A stretch of DNA of 64,000 nucleotides, from positions 120,429 through 184,428 of the forward strand of contig CANRLC010000001.1 of the NCBI GenBank assembly GCA_947631405.1, given 5' to 3'. Shown here piece after piece: positions 1 to 8,232 of the stretch. The notes under the pieces were generated by a model that did no database searches, was not told the origin of the DNA, and worked only from the letters and a program-made list of their open reading frames with translations. Source of the DNA: an uncultured Clostridia bacterium (GTDB lineage Bacteria > Bacillota > Clostridia > Christensenellales > Aristaeellaceae). A program made the position numbers and the translations under genes. Each line of letters starts with the position of its first letter. Position 1 is the first letter of the stretch.

Positions 1-701
1 CTCTTGCGCTTCACATGCGTGTAGACGACGATGATCGCCAGCTCCACATAGCGCGAGAGCACGGTCGCGATCGCCGCGCCGGCGACGCCCAGCCGCGGGA
101 AGCCGCACGCGCCAAAGATTAGAAAGTAGTTGAAGACGAGGTTGACGAAGATCGCCGCGATGCTCGCCAGCATCGGCAGGCGCGTCTCGCCGACCTCGCG
201 CAGCGTGCTGGCGTAGACCTGCGACGCCGCGAACGGGAACAGCCCGACGAGCATCACATCGAGGTAATCGAGCGCGAAGCCCCTCGTGCTCACCGCCTGC
301 GCCTCGGGCGTGCCCTGCGCCAGATACAGGGTCACGAGCCGCTCGGGGATCGTCAAAAACACCGCCAACGCCAGCGCGAACATCGTCAGCGCGATCAGCC
401 ACTTCATGCGGAAGCAGCTGCGCACGCCGCCGTCGTCCCCCGCGCCCGCGAACTGCGTGGCGAAGATACCCGCGCCCGCGAGGCCGCCAAAGATGCACAG
501 GTTAAACACGAAGATCAGCTGGTTGACGATCGCCACCGCTGACATCTCCAGCGTGCCCACGCGCCCGACCATCAGGTTATCGAGCAGGCTGACCACGTTG
601 GAGACCGTGTTCTGAATGATGATGGGCAGCACGATGGCCGCCACCTGCGCGTAAAACGCGCGATCGCCGATCAGGCGGCTGCGCAGGCTTTCCCGCTCCA
701 T
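1..701 (-). CDS. MATE family efflux transporter (partial, N-terminal part)
   Basis: This inner-membrane protein is probably a Na+- or H+-coupled multidrug or metabolite exporter of the MATE family. The gene runs off the left edge, so only the first 233 or so residues are visible, about half of the usual 450. They contain several hydrophobic segments and the family-typical N-terminal stretch reading NTVSNVVSLLDNLMVGRVG. The ATG at 699-701 follows a good GAGGTG ribosome site, which fixes the start. The substrate cannot be read from the sequence. The gap upstream carries an R1 repeat and then the promoter of the divergent BMP transporter operon. Confidence 0.88.
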   Translation of the reverse strand, partial: MERESLRSRLIGDRAFYAQVAAIVLPIIIQNTVSNVVSLLDNLMVGRVGTLEMSAVAIVNQLIFVFNLCIFGGLAGAGIFATQFAGAGDDGGVRSCFRMKWLIALTMFALALAVFLTIPERLVTLYLAQGTPEAQAVSTRGFALDYLDVMLVGLFPFAASQVYASTLREVGETRLPMLASIAAIFVNLVFNYFLIFGACGFPRLGVAGAAIATVLSRYVELAIIVVYTHVKRK

Positions 702-765
702 GGTTCGCACCTCTTCAAAAAAGTCCGTCGTTTGAGCGTCCGCCGCCATAGACGGCCGCCGCAAT

Positions 766-855
766 CTGTCGAAAACCAGCTATGCCCGGTGAAGCATGAC
801 GAAACGATGAGGATTATTCCTCCTCCCCTTCGGGGGAGAAAGAACTGGCAAGCTG
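766..855 (+). repeat. R1 dispersed repeat, copy E
   Basis: This short copy begins CTGTCGAAAACC, carries the central hairpin CTCCCCTTCGGGGGAG and ends near GGCAAGCTG. It shares GAAACGATGA and the hairpin with the copy at 28640-28768. The flanks contain similar GCGTCCGYCGCC sequences at about 737 and 858, a weak hint of a duplicated target. No gene is visible in 702-1200. Confidence 0.6.
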
Positions 856-984
856 AGGCGTCCGTCGCCGCGCGCAAAAGCGCAACGCCCACTATACCAT
901 ATTTTCCTTCCTTTGTAAACCGCCCATCACGCGGGTTTATCAGCTCGCGCGGCAAACCAAAACTGTACAGATTGCACAGACCGC

Positions 985-1100
985 CCGCCGCGGGGCGAGC
1001 GCTTTTCGGCTGCGCGCGCGCGAAAGGGACGCCTCCGGCGGCGAAAAGCGCCCTTTTGGGGCGGCTTCGCGCGCGGGCCGCGCCGAAAAGCGCGCCTCAT
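985..1100. repeat. GC-rich inverted-repeat cluster
   Basis: The 11-mer GCGCTTTTCGG or its complement occurs around 1008, 1050 and 1080, within almost pure G/C sequence. The arms could fold into alternative long hairpins. It lies between the MATE gene and the BMP operon and has no open frame with coding character. A terminator or extragenic-palindrome role is only a guess. Confidence 0.45.
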
Positions 1101-1122
1101 CCCTCGCCGTCTTGGGGTACCA

Positions 1123-1162
1123 TTCCGAACGATTAACTTGATTTATTTGTTTTCGTTCGGAA
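1123..1162. repeat. 10-bp inverted repeat upstream of BMP operon promoter
   Basis: TTCCGAACGA at 1123-1132 is perfectly inverted as TCGTTCGGAA at 1153-1162, with an AT-rich 20-bp spacer. It ends about 40 bp before the -35 of the transporter operon. It could be an operator or a terminator stem; the sequence alone does not decide. Confidence 0.45.
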
Positions 1163-1200
1163 ATTTGGCCCATTTTCCGCTTTTTGTGGCTTTTTTCGGC

Positions 1201-1229
1201 TTTACAATCCGCCAAATCAGCGATATGAT
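1201..1229 (+). promoter_or_regulatory. sigma-A promoter of the BMP transporter operon
   Basis: A -35 TTTACA (1201-1206) and a -10 TATGAT (1224-1229) are separated by 17 bp. The predicted leader of about 45 nt ends in an AGGAGGAAAG ribosome site. Confidence 0.6.
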
Positions 1230-1279
1230 GTACGCGTCTTCTTTTTCACCCATCAACTGGATCAGGAGGAAAGAAACAC

Positions 1280-2524
1280 ATGAAGAAACTGCTCGCTCTC
1301 GTTCTGGCCGCCGTGCTCTGCCTCGCCGCCTGCGCCGCGCTGGCGGACGACCTGAAGGTCGGCGTCATCCTCATCGGCGATGAGACCGAGGGCTACACCC
1401 TCGCCCACATGAACGGCATCAAGGAGGCCGCCGCGAACGTCGGCCTTGCGGACGACCAGATCATCTGGAAGTACACCATCCCCGAGGATCAGACCTGCTA
1501 CGACGCCGCTCAGGACCTCATCGGCCAGGGCTGCAACCTGATCGTCTCCAACTCCTACGGCCATCAGACCTACATGGATCTGGCCGCCGAGGATTTCCCG
1601 GACGTGACCTTCGTCGCGATGACGGGCGACTTCGCCGCCTTCTCCGGCAAGCCGAACCTCAAGAACGCCTTCACCAACATCTATGAAGCGCGCTACGTCT
1701 CCGGCGTGGTCGCCGGCATGAAGCTCGCCGAGCTGATCGCCGACGGCGTCGTCACCCCGGAAGCGCTGCCCACCGCCTTTGACGCGGACGGCAACGTGAA
1801 GATCGGCTACGTCGGCGCGTTCACCTACGCCGAGGTCGTCTCCGGCTACACCGCCTTCTTCCTGGGCGTTCGCTCCATCGTTCCGAACGTGACCATGGAG
1901 GTTGAGTTCACCCAGTCTTGGTTCGACATCGACAAGGAGGCCGCCGCCGCTGAGTCCCTGATCGCCAAGGGCTGCGTCATCATCGGCCAGCACGCCGACT
2001 CCACCGGCGCCCCCGCCGCCACGCAGGCCAAGCTCGACGCGGGCAACGTCTGCTACTCCGTGGGCTACAACATCGACATGCTGCCCACCGCGCCGACCGC
2101 CGCGCTGACCTCCCCGACCAACACCTGGAGCGTCTACTACACCGAGCTGTTCACCATGATGCAGAACGGTGAGGAAGTCCCGACCGACTGGGCCAAGGGC
2201 TTCGCCGACGGCGCCGTGGCCATCACCGAGCTTGGCCCGTCCTGCGCCGAGGGCACCGCTGAGAAGGTCGCCGAGGTTGAGGCCGCGATCGCGGACGGCA
2301 GCCTGAAGGTCTTCGACACCGCCACCTTCACCGTGGGCGGCGAGACCGTGACCTCCTGCCCGGTCGACCTCTCCTTCATGGACTTCTCGACGAATCCTCC
2401 CTCCGTCGTCTACCAGGGCGACACGGTCGAGGCGATCGTGGACGGCGCTTTCTCCGAGTCCACCTTCCGCAGCGCGCCGTACTTCCTGCTGGACATCGAC
2501 GGCATCGTCAAGGACGAGCAATAA
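1280..2524 (+). CDS. BMP family ABC transporter substrate-binding protein
   Basis: This is the extracellular binding protein of a BmpA/PnrA/Med-type importer, a family known mainly for purine nucleosides. The precursor has 414 residues. A basic hydrophobic leader (residues 1-22) contains LAAC at 15-18, a possible lipobox, followed by ALADD, so either a lipoprotein or a signal-peptidase I product is possible. The mature part reads DLKVGVILIGDETEGYTLAHMNG, typical of the family N-terminus, and further on has IIGQHADSTGAP and GYNIDM in the ligand cleft. It is the first gene of an operon with the ATPase and two permeases. A hairpin at 2557-2584 may reduce read-through, which would favour excess binding protein. 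Nucleoside specificity is inferred from the family. Confidence 0.9.
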   Translation: MKKLLALVLAAVLCLAACAALADDLKVGVILIGDETEGYTLAHMNGIKEAAANVGLADDQIIWKYTIPEDQTCYDAAQDLIGQGCNLIVSNSYGHQTYMDLAAEDFPDVTFVAMTGDFAAFSGKPNLKNAFTNIYEARYVSGVVAGMKLAELIADGVVTPEALPTAFDADGNVKIGYVGAFTYAEVVSGYTAFFLGVRSIVPNVTMEVEFTQSWFDIDKEAAAAESLIAKGCVIIGQHADSTGAPAATQAKLDAGNVCYSVGYNIDMLPTAPTAALTSPTNTWSVYYTELFTMMQNGEEVPTDWAKGFADGAVAITELGPSCAEGTAEKVAEVEAAIADGSLKVFDTATFTVGGETVTSCPVDLSFMDFSTNPPSVVYQGDTVEAIVDGAFSESTFRSAPYFLLDIDGIVKDEQ

Positions 2525-2556
2525 TCGAGGCTTCCCCGCTGGCGGAAACCTCCTCG

Positions 2557-2590
2557 AAAAGGGAAGTCTCTCGGCTTCCCTTTTCCTTTC
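2557..2590 (+). terminator. Intra-operon hairpin after the binding-protein gene
   Basis: AAAAGGGAAG and CTTCCCTTTT form a 10-bp stem with an 8-nt loop, followed by a pyrimidine-rich tail. It may act as a partial terminator or an mRNA-stabilising 3' stem in the 131-bp gap before the ATPase gene. Confidence 0.6.
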
Positions 2591-2655
2591 ATTCTTCCCT
2601 CCCGGCCCTTATCCCCTTCTCACAGAGCGCCAAGCGCAAGGAGTGAATCGGCGAA

Positions 2656-4206
2656 ATGACCCCATACGCCATCGAACTGCACCACATCACCAAGACCTTC
2701 GGCAGCGTCGTCGCCAACCGCGACGTGTCGCTGGCCGTCAATAAGGGCGAGATCCTCTCGCTGCTGGGCGAAAACGGCAGCGGCAAGACCACACTGATGA
2801 ACATGCTCTCCGGCATCTACTACCCGGACGAGGGCGAGATCTATGTGGAGGGCGAGCGCGTCGAGATTCGCGACCCCAAGGACGCCTACGCGCTGGGCAT
2901 CGGCATGGTGCATCAGCACTTTAAGCTCATCGACGTTTTCACGGCGCTGGAAAACATCGCCCTGGTGCTGGACGCACACGAGCGCTACGACCTGAAGGCC
3001 GTGCGCGAAAAGGCGCGCGCGATCTGCGAGCGCTACGGCTTTGTCATCGACCTTGACCAGAAGGTCTACGAGATGAGCGTCAGCCAGAAGCAGACGCTGG
3101 AGATCATCAAGATGCTCTACCGCGGCGCGCGGCTGCTCATCCTCGACGAGCCGACAGCCGTGCTCACCCCGCAGGAGACCGAGCGCCTGTTCGCCGTGCT
3201 GCGCGCGATGCGCGCGGACGGCAAGTCCATCATCATCATCACGCACAAGCTGCACGAGGTGCTGGAGATCTCCGACCGCGTGTCGATCCTGCGCAAGGGC
3301 GAGTACGTCGGCACGGTCGAGACCGAGCGCGCCACCGAGGATTCCCTCACCGAGATGATGGTCGGCCGCAAGGTGGAATTGAACATCGAGCGCCCGCTCT
3401 CCTCCGAGCGCCACCTGCGCCTGAGCGTACACAACCTGAGCGTGCAGAGCGCCGACGGCGTGCGCGTGCTGGACGGCGTCACCTTCGACGCGTACAGCGG
3501 CGAGATTCTCGGCATCGCGGGCATCTCCGGCAACGGGCAGAAGGAGCTGCTCGAGGCCATCGCCGGGCTGCAAAAGACGCTCCCCGATTCGAGCGTGCTC
3601 TACTACCCCGACGACGACCGCGACTCCTCCGCCGAGCAGCTCATCGGCAAGACGCCGCGCGACATCCGCGACATGGGCGTCCACCTCTCCTTCGTGCCGG
3701 AGGATCGGCTGGGCATGGGCCTCGTCGGCTCCATGGGCATGACCGACAACATGATGCTCAAGAGCTACAACGAGGGCGGCTCGCCCATCGCCGACCGCAG
3801 CGCGCCGCGCAAGCTGGCCGAGGAGATTCGCGAGGAGCTGGACGTCGTGACGCCCTCGATCGCCACGCCCGTCTCGCGGCTCTCCGGCGGCAACGTGCAG
3901 AAGGTGCTCGTCGGCCGCGAGATCGCCGCGACCCCGACCGTGCTGATGACCGCCTACGCCGTGCGCGGGCTGGACATCAACACCAGCTACACGATCTATC
4001 ACCTGCTCAACGAGCAGAAGCAGCGCGGCGTCGCCATCCTCTACGTCGGCGAGGATCTGGACGTGCTGGTCGACCTGTGCGACCGCATCCTCGTGCTGTG
4101 CGGCGGCAAGTGCAACGGCGTGCTTGATGCGCGGCACACCACCAAGGAGGAGATCGGCCTGCTCATGACGAGCCTCAAGCAAGGAAAGGGAGGCGATCAA
4201 CGATGA
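2656..4206 (+). CDS. BMP-type ABC transporter, double ATPase subunit
   Basis: This cytoplasmic subunit of 516 residues has two fused nucleotide-binding domains, like the RbsA/YufO class, and drives the importer encoded around it. The first domain has Walker A GENGSGKTT near residue 38, Q-loop MVHQHFK, the family-typical degenerate signature MSVSQKQTLEI, Walker B LLILDEPTAVL and the switch histidine in ITHKLHEV. The second domain has a degenerate Walker A (GIAGISGNGQKELLEA), an intact signature LSGGNVQK and the atypical TAYAVRGLDIN where related proteins have PTRGLD. Its H-loop reads VGEDLD. An AAGGAGTG ribosome site precedes the ATG. The stop overlaps the next start as ATGA. Confidence 0.93.
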   Translation: MTPYAIELHHITKTFGSVVANRDVSLAVNKGEILSLLGENGSGKTTLMNMLSGIYYPDEGEIYVEGERVEIRDPKDAYALGIGMVHQHFKLIDVFTALENIALVLDAHERYDLKAVREKARAICERYGFVIDLDQKVYEMSVSQKQTLEIIKMLYRGARLLILDEPTAVLTPQETERLFAVLRAMRADGKSIIIITHKLHEVLEISDRVSILRKGEYVGTVETERATEDSLTEMMVGRKVELNIERPLSSERHLRLSVHNLSVQSADGVRVLDGVTFDAYSGEILGIAGISGNGQKELLEAIAGLQKTLPDSSVLYYPDDDRDSSAEQLIGKTPRDIRDMGVHLSFVPEDRLGMGLVGSMGMTDNMMLKSYNEGGSPIADRSAPRKLAEEIREELDVVTPSIATPVSRLSGGNVQKVLVGREIAATPTVLMTAYAVRGLDINTSYTIYHLLNEQKQRGVAILYVGEDLDVLVDLCDRILVLCGGKCNGVLDARHTTKEEIGLLMTSLKQGKGGDQR

Positions 4207-5312
4207 CCGCAAAGCACGAAACCGCGCGCGAACCGCTCATCCGCGTGGTGAAGCGCACGTCGATGAGCGCCAAGGGCAAGCTCGGCGTGCGGCTCGCTGC
4301 CGTGCTGCTGGCGCTGCTGGCGGACGCCGCGTTCATCTTTCTGGTGACGGGCCTCAACCCCATCGCCGTCTACCGCACGATGTTTTCCGGCACGTTCGGC
4401 ACGTCGCTGCGGTTCTCCTGGGCGATGCGCGACCTCGCCTCGCTGCTGCTGATCGGCATCGCGCTCGCGCCCGCGTTCAAGATGCGCTTCTGGAACATCG
4501 GCGCGGAGGGACAGGTGCTCATGGGCGCGCTGGCCACCGCCACGGTGATGATCTACTGCGGCGATACGCTGCCCGCGCCGCTGCTCTTCGCGGCGATGCT
4601 GCTCGCCAGCGTCGCGGCGGGCGCGCTCTGGGGCTTCATTCCGGCGTGGTTCAAGGCGCGCTTCTCCACCAACGAAACGCTCTTCACCCTCATGATGAAC
4701 TACGTCGCCATCCAGATCGTCGCCTGCTGCGTCAATATCTGGCGCGGGCAGGCGTCGGGGCTGGGCAAGCTCAACATGCGCACCAAGGCCGGATGGTTCC
4801 CGCAGATCTTCGGCCAGCGCTACACGATCAACCTGATCGTCGTCGTCGCGCTGACCGTCGCGGTCTTCTGCTACCTGCGCTACGCAAAGCAGGGCTACGA
4901 GATCGCCGTCGTCGGCGAGAGCGAAAACACCGCGCGCTACGCGGGCATCAACGTGGGGCGCGTCGTCGTGCGCACGATGATCCTCTCCGGCGCGCTGTGC
5001 GGGCTGACGGGCTTTCTGATCGTCGGCGGGCGCGACCAGACGATCTCCACCGGCACGGCGGGCGGCAACGGCTTCACCGCCATCATCGTCGCGTGGCTGG
5101 CCAAGTTCAACACGTTCACGATGGCGCTCATCTCCTTCCTGCTGATCTTTCTGGAGAAGGGCGCGGGCGAGATCGCCTCGGCCTATAACCTGAACGACTA
5201 CGCCTCCGACATCATCGCGGGCATCATCCTCTTCTTCATCCTCGGCAGCGAGTTCTTCATCAACTACCGCGCCGTGCTGCGCGGGCATGGTCATCAGGAG
5301 GTGCGCAAATGA
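4203..5312 (+). CDS. BMP-type ABC transporter permease 1
   Basis: This polytopic inner-membrane permease of 369 residues belongs to the BPD_transp_2 (branched-chain amino acid/sugar-like) family, YufP/NupB type. Visible family motifs are the cytoplasmic coupling segment GESENTARYAGINVGRVV and the preceding FWNIGAEGQVLMGA and NETLFTLMMNYVA. It overlaps both neighbours by 4 bp (ATGA at each junction), so translation of the ATPase and the two permeases is probably coupled. It should form the translocation pore as a heterodimer with the next gene product. Confidence 0.92.
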   Translation: MTAKHETAREPLIRVVKRTSMSAKGKLGVRLAAVLLALLADAAFIFLVTGLNPIAVYRTMFSGTFGTSLRFSWAMRDLASLLLIGIALAPAFKMRFWNIGAEGQVLMGALATATVMIYCGDTLPAPLLFAAMLLASVAAGALWGFIPAWFKARFSTNETLFTLMMNYVAIQIVACCVNIWRGQASGLGKLNMRTKAGWFPQIFGQRYTINLIVVVALTVAVFCYLRYAKQGYEIAVVGESENTARYAGINVGRVVVRTMILSGALCGLTGFLIVGGRDQTISTGTAGGNGFTAIIVAWLAKFNTFTMALISFLLIFLEKGAGEIASAYNLNDYASDIIAGIILFFILGSEFFINYRAVLRGHGHQEVRK

Positions 5313-6298
5313 ACAGCACCCTCATCGCGTGGATCCTGCGCGCCGTCCCCTTCGGCACCATCATCATGTACGGCGCGCTCGGCGAGATCGTCACCGAAAA
5401 GTCGGGCAACCTGAATCTGGGCGTGCCGGGCATCATGTACCTGGGCGGCTTCGCGGGCTTCGCCAGCGCGTACCTGTATGAGAACGCCGTCGCCGAGCCG
5501 AATTACCTGCTCTGCGTGCTGCTCGCTCTGGTCTGCGCGTTCCTCGCGGCGATGGCGGGCGGGCTGATCTACAGCTTCCTGACCATCACCCTGCGCGCCA
5601 ACCAGAATGTGACCGGCCTCGCGCTGACCACCTTCGGCATGGGCGTCGCGAACTTCTTCGGCGTGTTCATCCTCAACGGCCGCACCGCCACGCAGAGCCT
5701 CGTCTATCGCGCGTTCCAGACGAAGATGCCCGTGCTCTCCGGCCTCGGCGCGCTCGGGCAGACCGTGTTCGGCTACGGCTTCATGGTCTACGCCGCCATC
5801 GCGCTCGCCGTCGCGCTGCACTTCTTCTTCACCCGCACGCGCGCGGGCCTCAACCTGCGCGCCGTCGGCGAAAACCCGGCGACCGCTGACGCCGCGGGCG
5901 TGAGCGTCGCGCGCTATAAGTATCTGGCCACCTGCCTCGGCGCGGGCATTTCGGGTCTGGGCGGGCTGTATTATGTGCTCGACTACAATCAGGGCATCTG
6001 GGCGACCACCGGCCAGATCGAGGCGCTGGGCTGGCTGGCCGTGGCGCTGGTCATCTTCACCACATGGAAGCCGCTCAACGCCATCTGGGGCAGCTACCTC
6101 TTCGGCGCGCTCTACTGGCTGTATCAGTTCATGCCGTCGCTGCTGGGCTGGTCGCTGCCGGGCTACGTCACCGACCTCATCCAGATGCTGCCCTACGTCG
6201 TCACCATCATCGTGCTGGTCGTCACCTCGCTGCACAAGCGCCGCGAGAACCAGCCGCCCGCAAGCCTCGGCCTCGCCTACTTCCGCGAGGAGCGCTGA
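5309..6298 (+). CDS. BMP-type ABC transporter permease 2
   Basis: This second permease, of 329 residues, is the YufQ/NupC-type partner. It starts inside the stop of permease 1 (ATGA) behind AGGAGGTG. It has about eight to ten hydrophobic segments, the N-terminal GEIVTEKSGNLNLGVPGIMYLGG typical of this subunit and the coupling motif GENPATADAAGVSVARYKY. A strong hairpin-T-run terminator follows within 20 bp, so it is the last gene of the importer operon. Confidence 0.92.
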   Translation: MNSTLIAWILRAVPFGTIIMYGALGEIVTEKSGNLNLGVPGIMYLGGFAGFASAYLYENAVAEPNYLLCVLLALVCAFLAAMAGGLIYSFLTITLRANQNVTGLALTTFGMGVANFFGVFILNGRTATQSLVYRAFQTKMPVLSGLGALGQTVFGYGFMVYAAIALAVALHFFFTRTRAGLNLRAVGENPATADAAGVSVARYKYLATCLGAGISGLGGLYYVLDYNQGIWATTGQIEALGWLAVALVIFTTWKPLNAIWGSYLFGALYWLYQFMPSLLGWSLPGYVTDLIQMLPYVVTIIVLVVTSLHKRRENQPPASLGLAYFREER

Positions 6299-6316
6299 TC
6301 CTGCGCGCAACGAGCG

Positions 6317-6350
6317 GCCCGGCCTGCCGCCCCGGTGGGCCGGGCTTTTC
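6317..6350 (+). terminator. Terminator of the BMP importer operon
   Basis: GCCCGGCC (6317-6324) pairs with GGCCGGGC (6338-6345) and is followed by TTTTC. Confidence 0.85.
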
Positions 6351-6399
6351 GCTTCCCAACTGTTATCGTTGACAAACCCCACCCTCCTCCCCTATAATG

Positions 6400-6494
6400 G
6401 CGCTGGATAAGGGAGTAGTCGGCAGCGCGCCCGCGCCCGCTGCGATAAGGCCAACACGCTGAGGCAACGCCTCTGGCTTTATATGAAACGACGA
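6400..6494 (+). promoter_or_regulatory. Probable yybP-ykoY (Mn2+) riboswitch aptamer
   Basis: The leader contains AAGGGAGTAG, close to the conserved GGGGAGUAG of this riboswitch class, then CCAACACGCTGAGGC and, at the end, AAACGACGAGACTG, resembling the conserved GACAAGAC segment. It is followed directly by an intrinsic terminator and then mntP, one of the best-known genes under this riboswitch. The expected behaviour is that Mn2+ binding disrupts the terminator and allows mntP expression. The class assignment rests on these short motifs and on context; no covariance search was run. Confidence 0.72.
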
Positions 6495-6533
6495 GACTGA
6501 TCCGCGCGCCAAGGCGCGGGGTCGGTCTTTTTT
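6495..6533 (+). terminator. Riboswitch expression-platform terminator
   Basis: GACTGATCCGCGC pairs with GCGCGGGGTCGGTC (one bulged G, two G-U pairs), followed by TTTTTT at 6528-6533. The 5' arm overlaps the end of the putative aptamer, as needed for a switch. Confidence 0.8.
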
Positions 6534-6571
6534 CGTCCCCCGCCGATTATCCTGTGAGGGAGGCTTATTGC

Positions 6572-7126
6572 ATGGGGATCTGGGAGCTTTTCGTGATCGC
6601 GCTCGGCCTGTCGATGGACGCCTTCGCCGTGTCCATCTGCAAGGGGCTGTCGGTGCGCCGCTGCCGCGCGCGGCACATGCTGCTGTGCGGGCTGTACTTC
6701 GGCGCGTTTCAGGCGCTGATGCCGCTGCTGGGCTACTTGCTCGGCGCGCAGTTTGAGGCGCTTGTGTCCTCCATCGCGCCGTTTGCGGCGTTTGGCCTGC
6801 TGGCACTCATCGGCGTCAATATGCTGCGCGAGAGCCGCGGCGAAGCGGAGCAGGCGGACGACGACTTTTCCCCGCGCGCGATGCTGCCGTTGGCGGTCGC
6901 CACGAGCATCGACGCGCTGGCGGTGGGCGTATCGTTCGCGCTGCTGCGGGTACATATCGCGCCCGCGGTGACGCTGATCGGCCTCACGACCTTCGCGACG
7001 TGCGTGGTCGGCGTGAAGATCGGGAACGTGTTTGGCAGCCGCTATCGCGCGAGGGCGGAGTTTTTTGGCGGCCTCGTCCTGATCGCGATGGGCCTCAAAA
7101 TCCTTCTGGAGCACCTCCTCGCCTGA
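6572..7126 (+). CDS. mntP: Manganese efflux pump MntP
   Basis: This small inner-membrane protein of 184 residues exports Mn2+ and protects against manganese excess. It has six hydrophobic segments and the family motifs ALGLSMDAFAVSICKG near the start and VATSIDALAVGVSFAL in the second half, each carrying the conserved Asp in an SMDA/SIDA context. It ends with FGGLVLIAMGLKILLEH. The ATG at 6572 lies 7-8 nt after GGGAGG; a GTG at 6554 in the same frame would overlap that ribosome site and is less likely. The riboswitch leader upstream agrees with the assignment. Confidence 0.93.
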   Translation: MGIWELFVIALGLSMDAFAVSICKGLSVRRCRARHMLLCGLYFGAFQALMPLLGYLLGAQFEALVSSIAPFAAFGLLALIGVNMLRESRGEAEQADDDFSPRAMLPLAVATSIDALAVGVSFALLRVHIAPAVTLIGLTTFATCVVGVKIGNVFGSRYRARAEFFGGLVLIAMGLKILLEHLLA

Positions 7127-7260
7127 CCCCGCGAAGCGGAGCAGAGAGTCTGAGCGGCCGCTCCAGCGTCCCCCGCGAAGCGGAAGCAGGGAGTCTGAGG
7201 GACAATGTCCCTCAGGCGGGGTCTGGGGCCGCCGCCCCAGCGTCCCCCTCAAAAAAACAG
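7127..7260. repeat. R3-like degenerate repeat with tandem CCCGCGAAGCGGA units
   Basis: CCCGCGAAGCGGA occurs twice (about 7129 and 7171), each time followed by AGTCTGAG. The palindrome CTGAGGGACAATGTCCCTCAG (7195-7215) and the following GGGGTCTGGGGCCGCCGCCCC resemble the GGGGACATTGTCCCC core of the R3 family elsewhere in the window. No gene is visible in 7127-7434. Confidence 0.5.
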
Positions 7261-7311
7261 CAGCCCGGAAGCGGACGCGCAGCGTCTGCGATCCCGGGCG
7301 GTCGCCAAAGC

Positions 7312-7350
7312 AAAGAAAGCAACTCACACCCGCGGAGTTGCTTTCTTATA
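7312..7350. terminator. Hairpin between mntP and tatD
   Basis: AGAAAGCAACTC and GAGTTGCTTTCT form a 12-bp stem usable from either strand. It lies between two convergent genes. Confidence 0.65.
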
Positions 7351-7369
7351 TCCGCAAAAAAACGGACGC

Positions 7370-7420
7370 GAAACCGCGGCCCCTTCCCTCCGCTTTGGAA
7401 GAGAAAGGGCCGCGTTTCTT
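7370..7420 (-). terminator. Terminator downstream of tatD
   Basis: The arms GAAACCGCGGCCCC and GGGCCGCGTTTC pair across a purine/pyrimidine-rich loop just past the tatD stop. Read on the minus strand, the stem ends in a T-containing tail. Confidence 0.6.
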
Positions 7421-7434
7421 GTATCCCTTTTCCT

Positions 7435-8232
7435 TTATTCGATCCCGTAAAACCGCTTCCCGTTCTCCCGCGTCGCGTCGCAAAGCGCCTGCGCGTCCAT
7501 GCCGCGCAGCGCCGCGATGCAGCGGCAGACGTGCTCCACATAGAGCGGCTCGTTGCGCCGCCCGCGCAGCGGCTCCGGCGTCAGGTACGGGCTGTCCGTC
7601 TCGATCATCAGCCGATCCAGCGGCGCGTAGGCCGCGACTTCCTTGGGCTGCGCCGCGTTCTTGAACGTCACCGGCCCGCCAAAGGCGAGCATGCAGCCCA
7701 TGGACAGGTAAACCTTCGCGCTTTCAAGGCTCGCCGAGCAGCAATGCACGACGCAGCGCGGCAGGCGGCTCCCCTGCGCGCGCAGGATGTCCAGCGCGTC
7801 GCCGTGCGCCTCGCGGATGTGCAGCACGACGGGCTTGCCCAGCGCGTAGGCGAGATCGAGCTGCCGCGCGAAGACGTCCCGCTGGACGTCCCGCGGCGAA
7901 TAGTCGTAGTGATAGTCCAGCCCGATCTCCCCCAGCGCGACGGCCTTCGGCTCCCGCGTCAGCCAATCGGTCAGCCGCGGCGCGTCGGTCTGCTCGCAAA
8001 ACGCCTTCGCGTCGTGCGGATGCACGCCGACCGCCGCGTAGAGAAAGCCGTTTTCCCGCGCAAGCTCCACCGACGTGCGGCTCGTCTCCATGTCCGAGCC
8101 GACGCACACGCAGAGCATCCCGGCCTCGCGCATGCGCGCGAGCACCGCGTCCCGATCGCCGTCAAAGCGCGGGTCGTTCGGGTGCGCGTGCGTGTCGAAT
8201 AATCCCGCGAGCGGCGCGTCAGGAGATCTCAC
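7435..8232 (-). CDS. tatD: TatD family metal-dependent DNase
   Basis: This cytoplasmic metal-dependent hydrolase of 265 residues belongs to the amidohydrolase superfamily; TatD proteins act as 3'-5' exonucleases in DNA repair or degradation. The metal ligands are visible: HAH in LFDTHAHPND near residue 14, the Glu of ALGEIGLDYHY, the His of VVLHIREAHGDAL, the His of CVVHCCSAS and the Asp of IETDSPYLTPEP. The start is GTG at 8230-8232 behind GGAGG and overlaps the end of metG by 14 bp. metG-tatD is a common gene order in Bacillota, and both genes should be under the T-box. Confidence 0.92.
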   Translation of the reverse strand: MRSPDAPLAGLFDTHAHPNDPRFDGDRDAVLARMREAGMLCVCVGSDMETSRTSVELARENGFLYAAVGVHPHDAKAFCEQTDAPRLTDWLTREPKAVALGEIGLDYHYDYSPRDVQRDVFARQLDLAYALGKPVVLHIREAHGDALDILRAQGSRLPRCVVHCCSASLESAKVYLSMGCMLAFGGPVTFKNAAQPKEVAAYAPLDRLMIETDSPYLTPEPLRGRRNEPLYVEHVCRCIAALRGMDAQALCDATRENGKRFYGIE

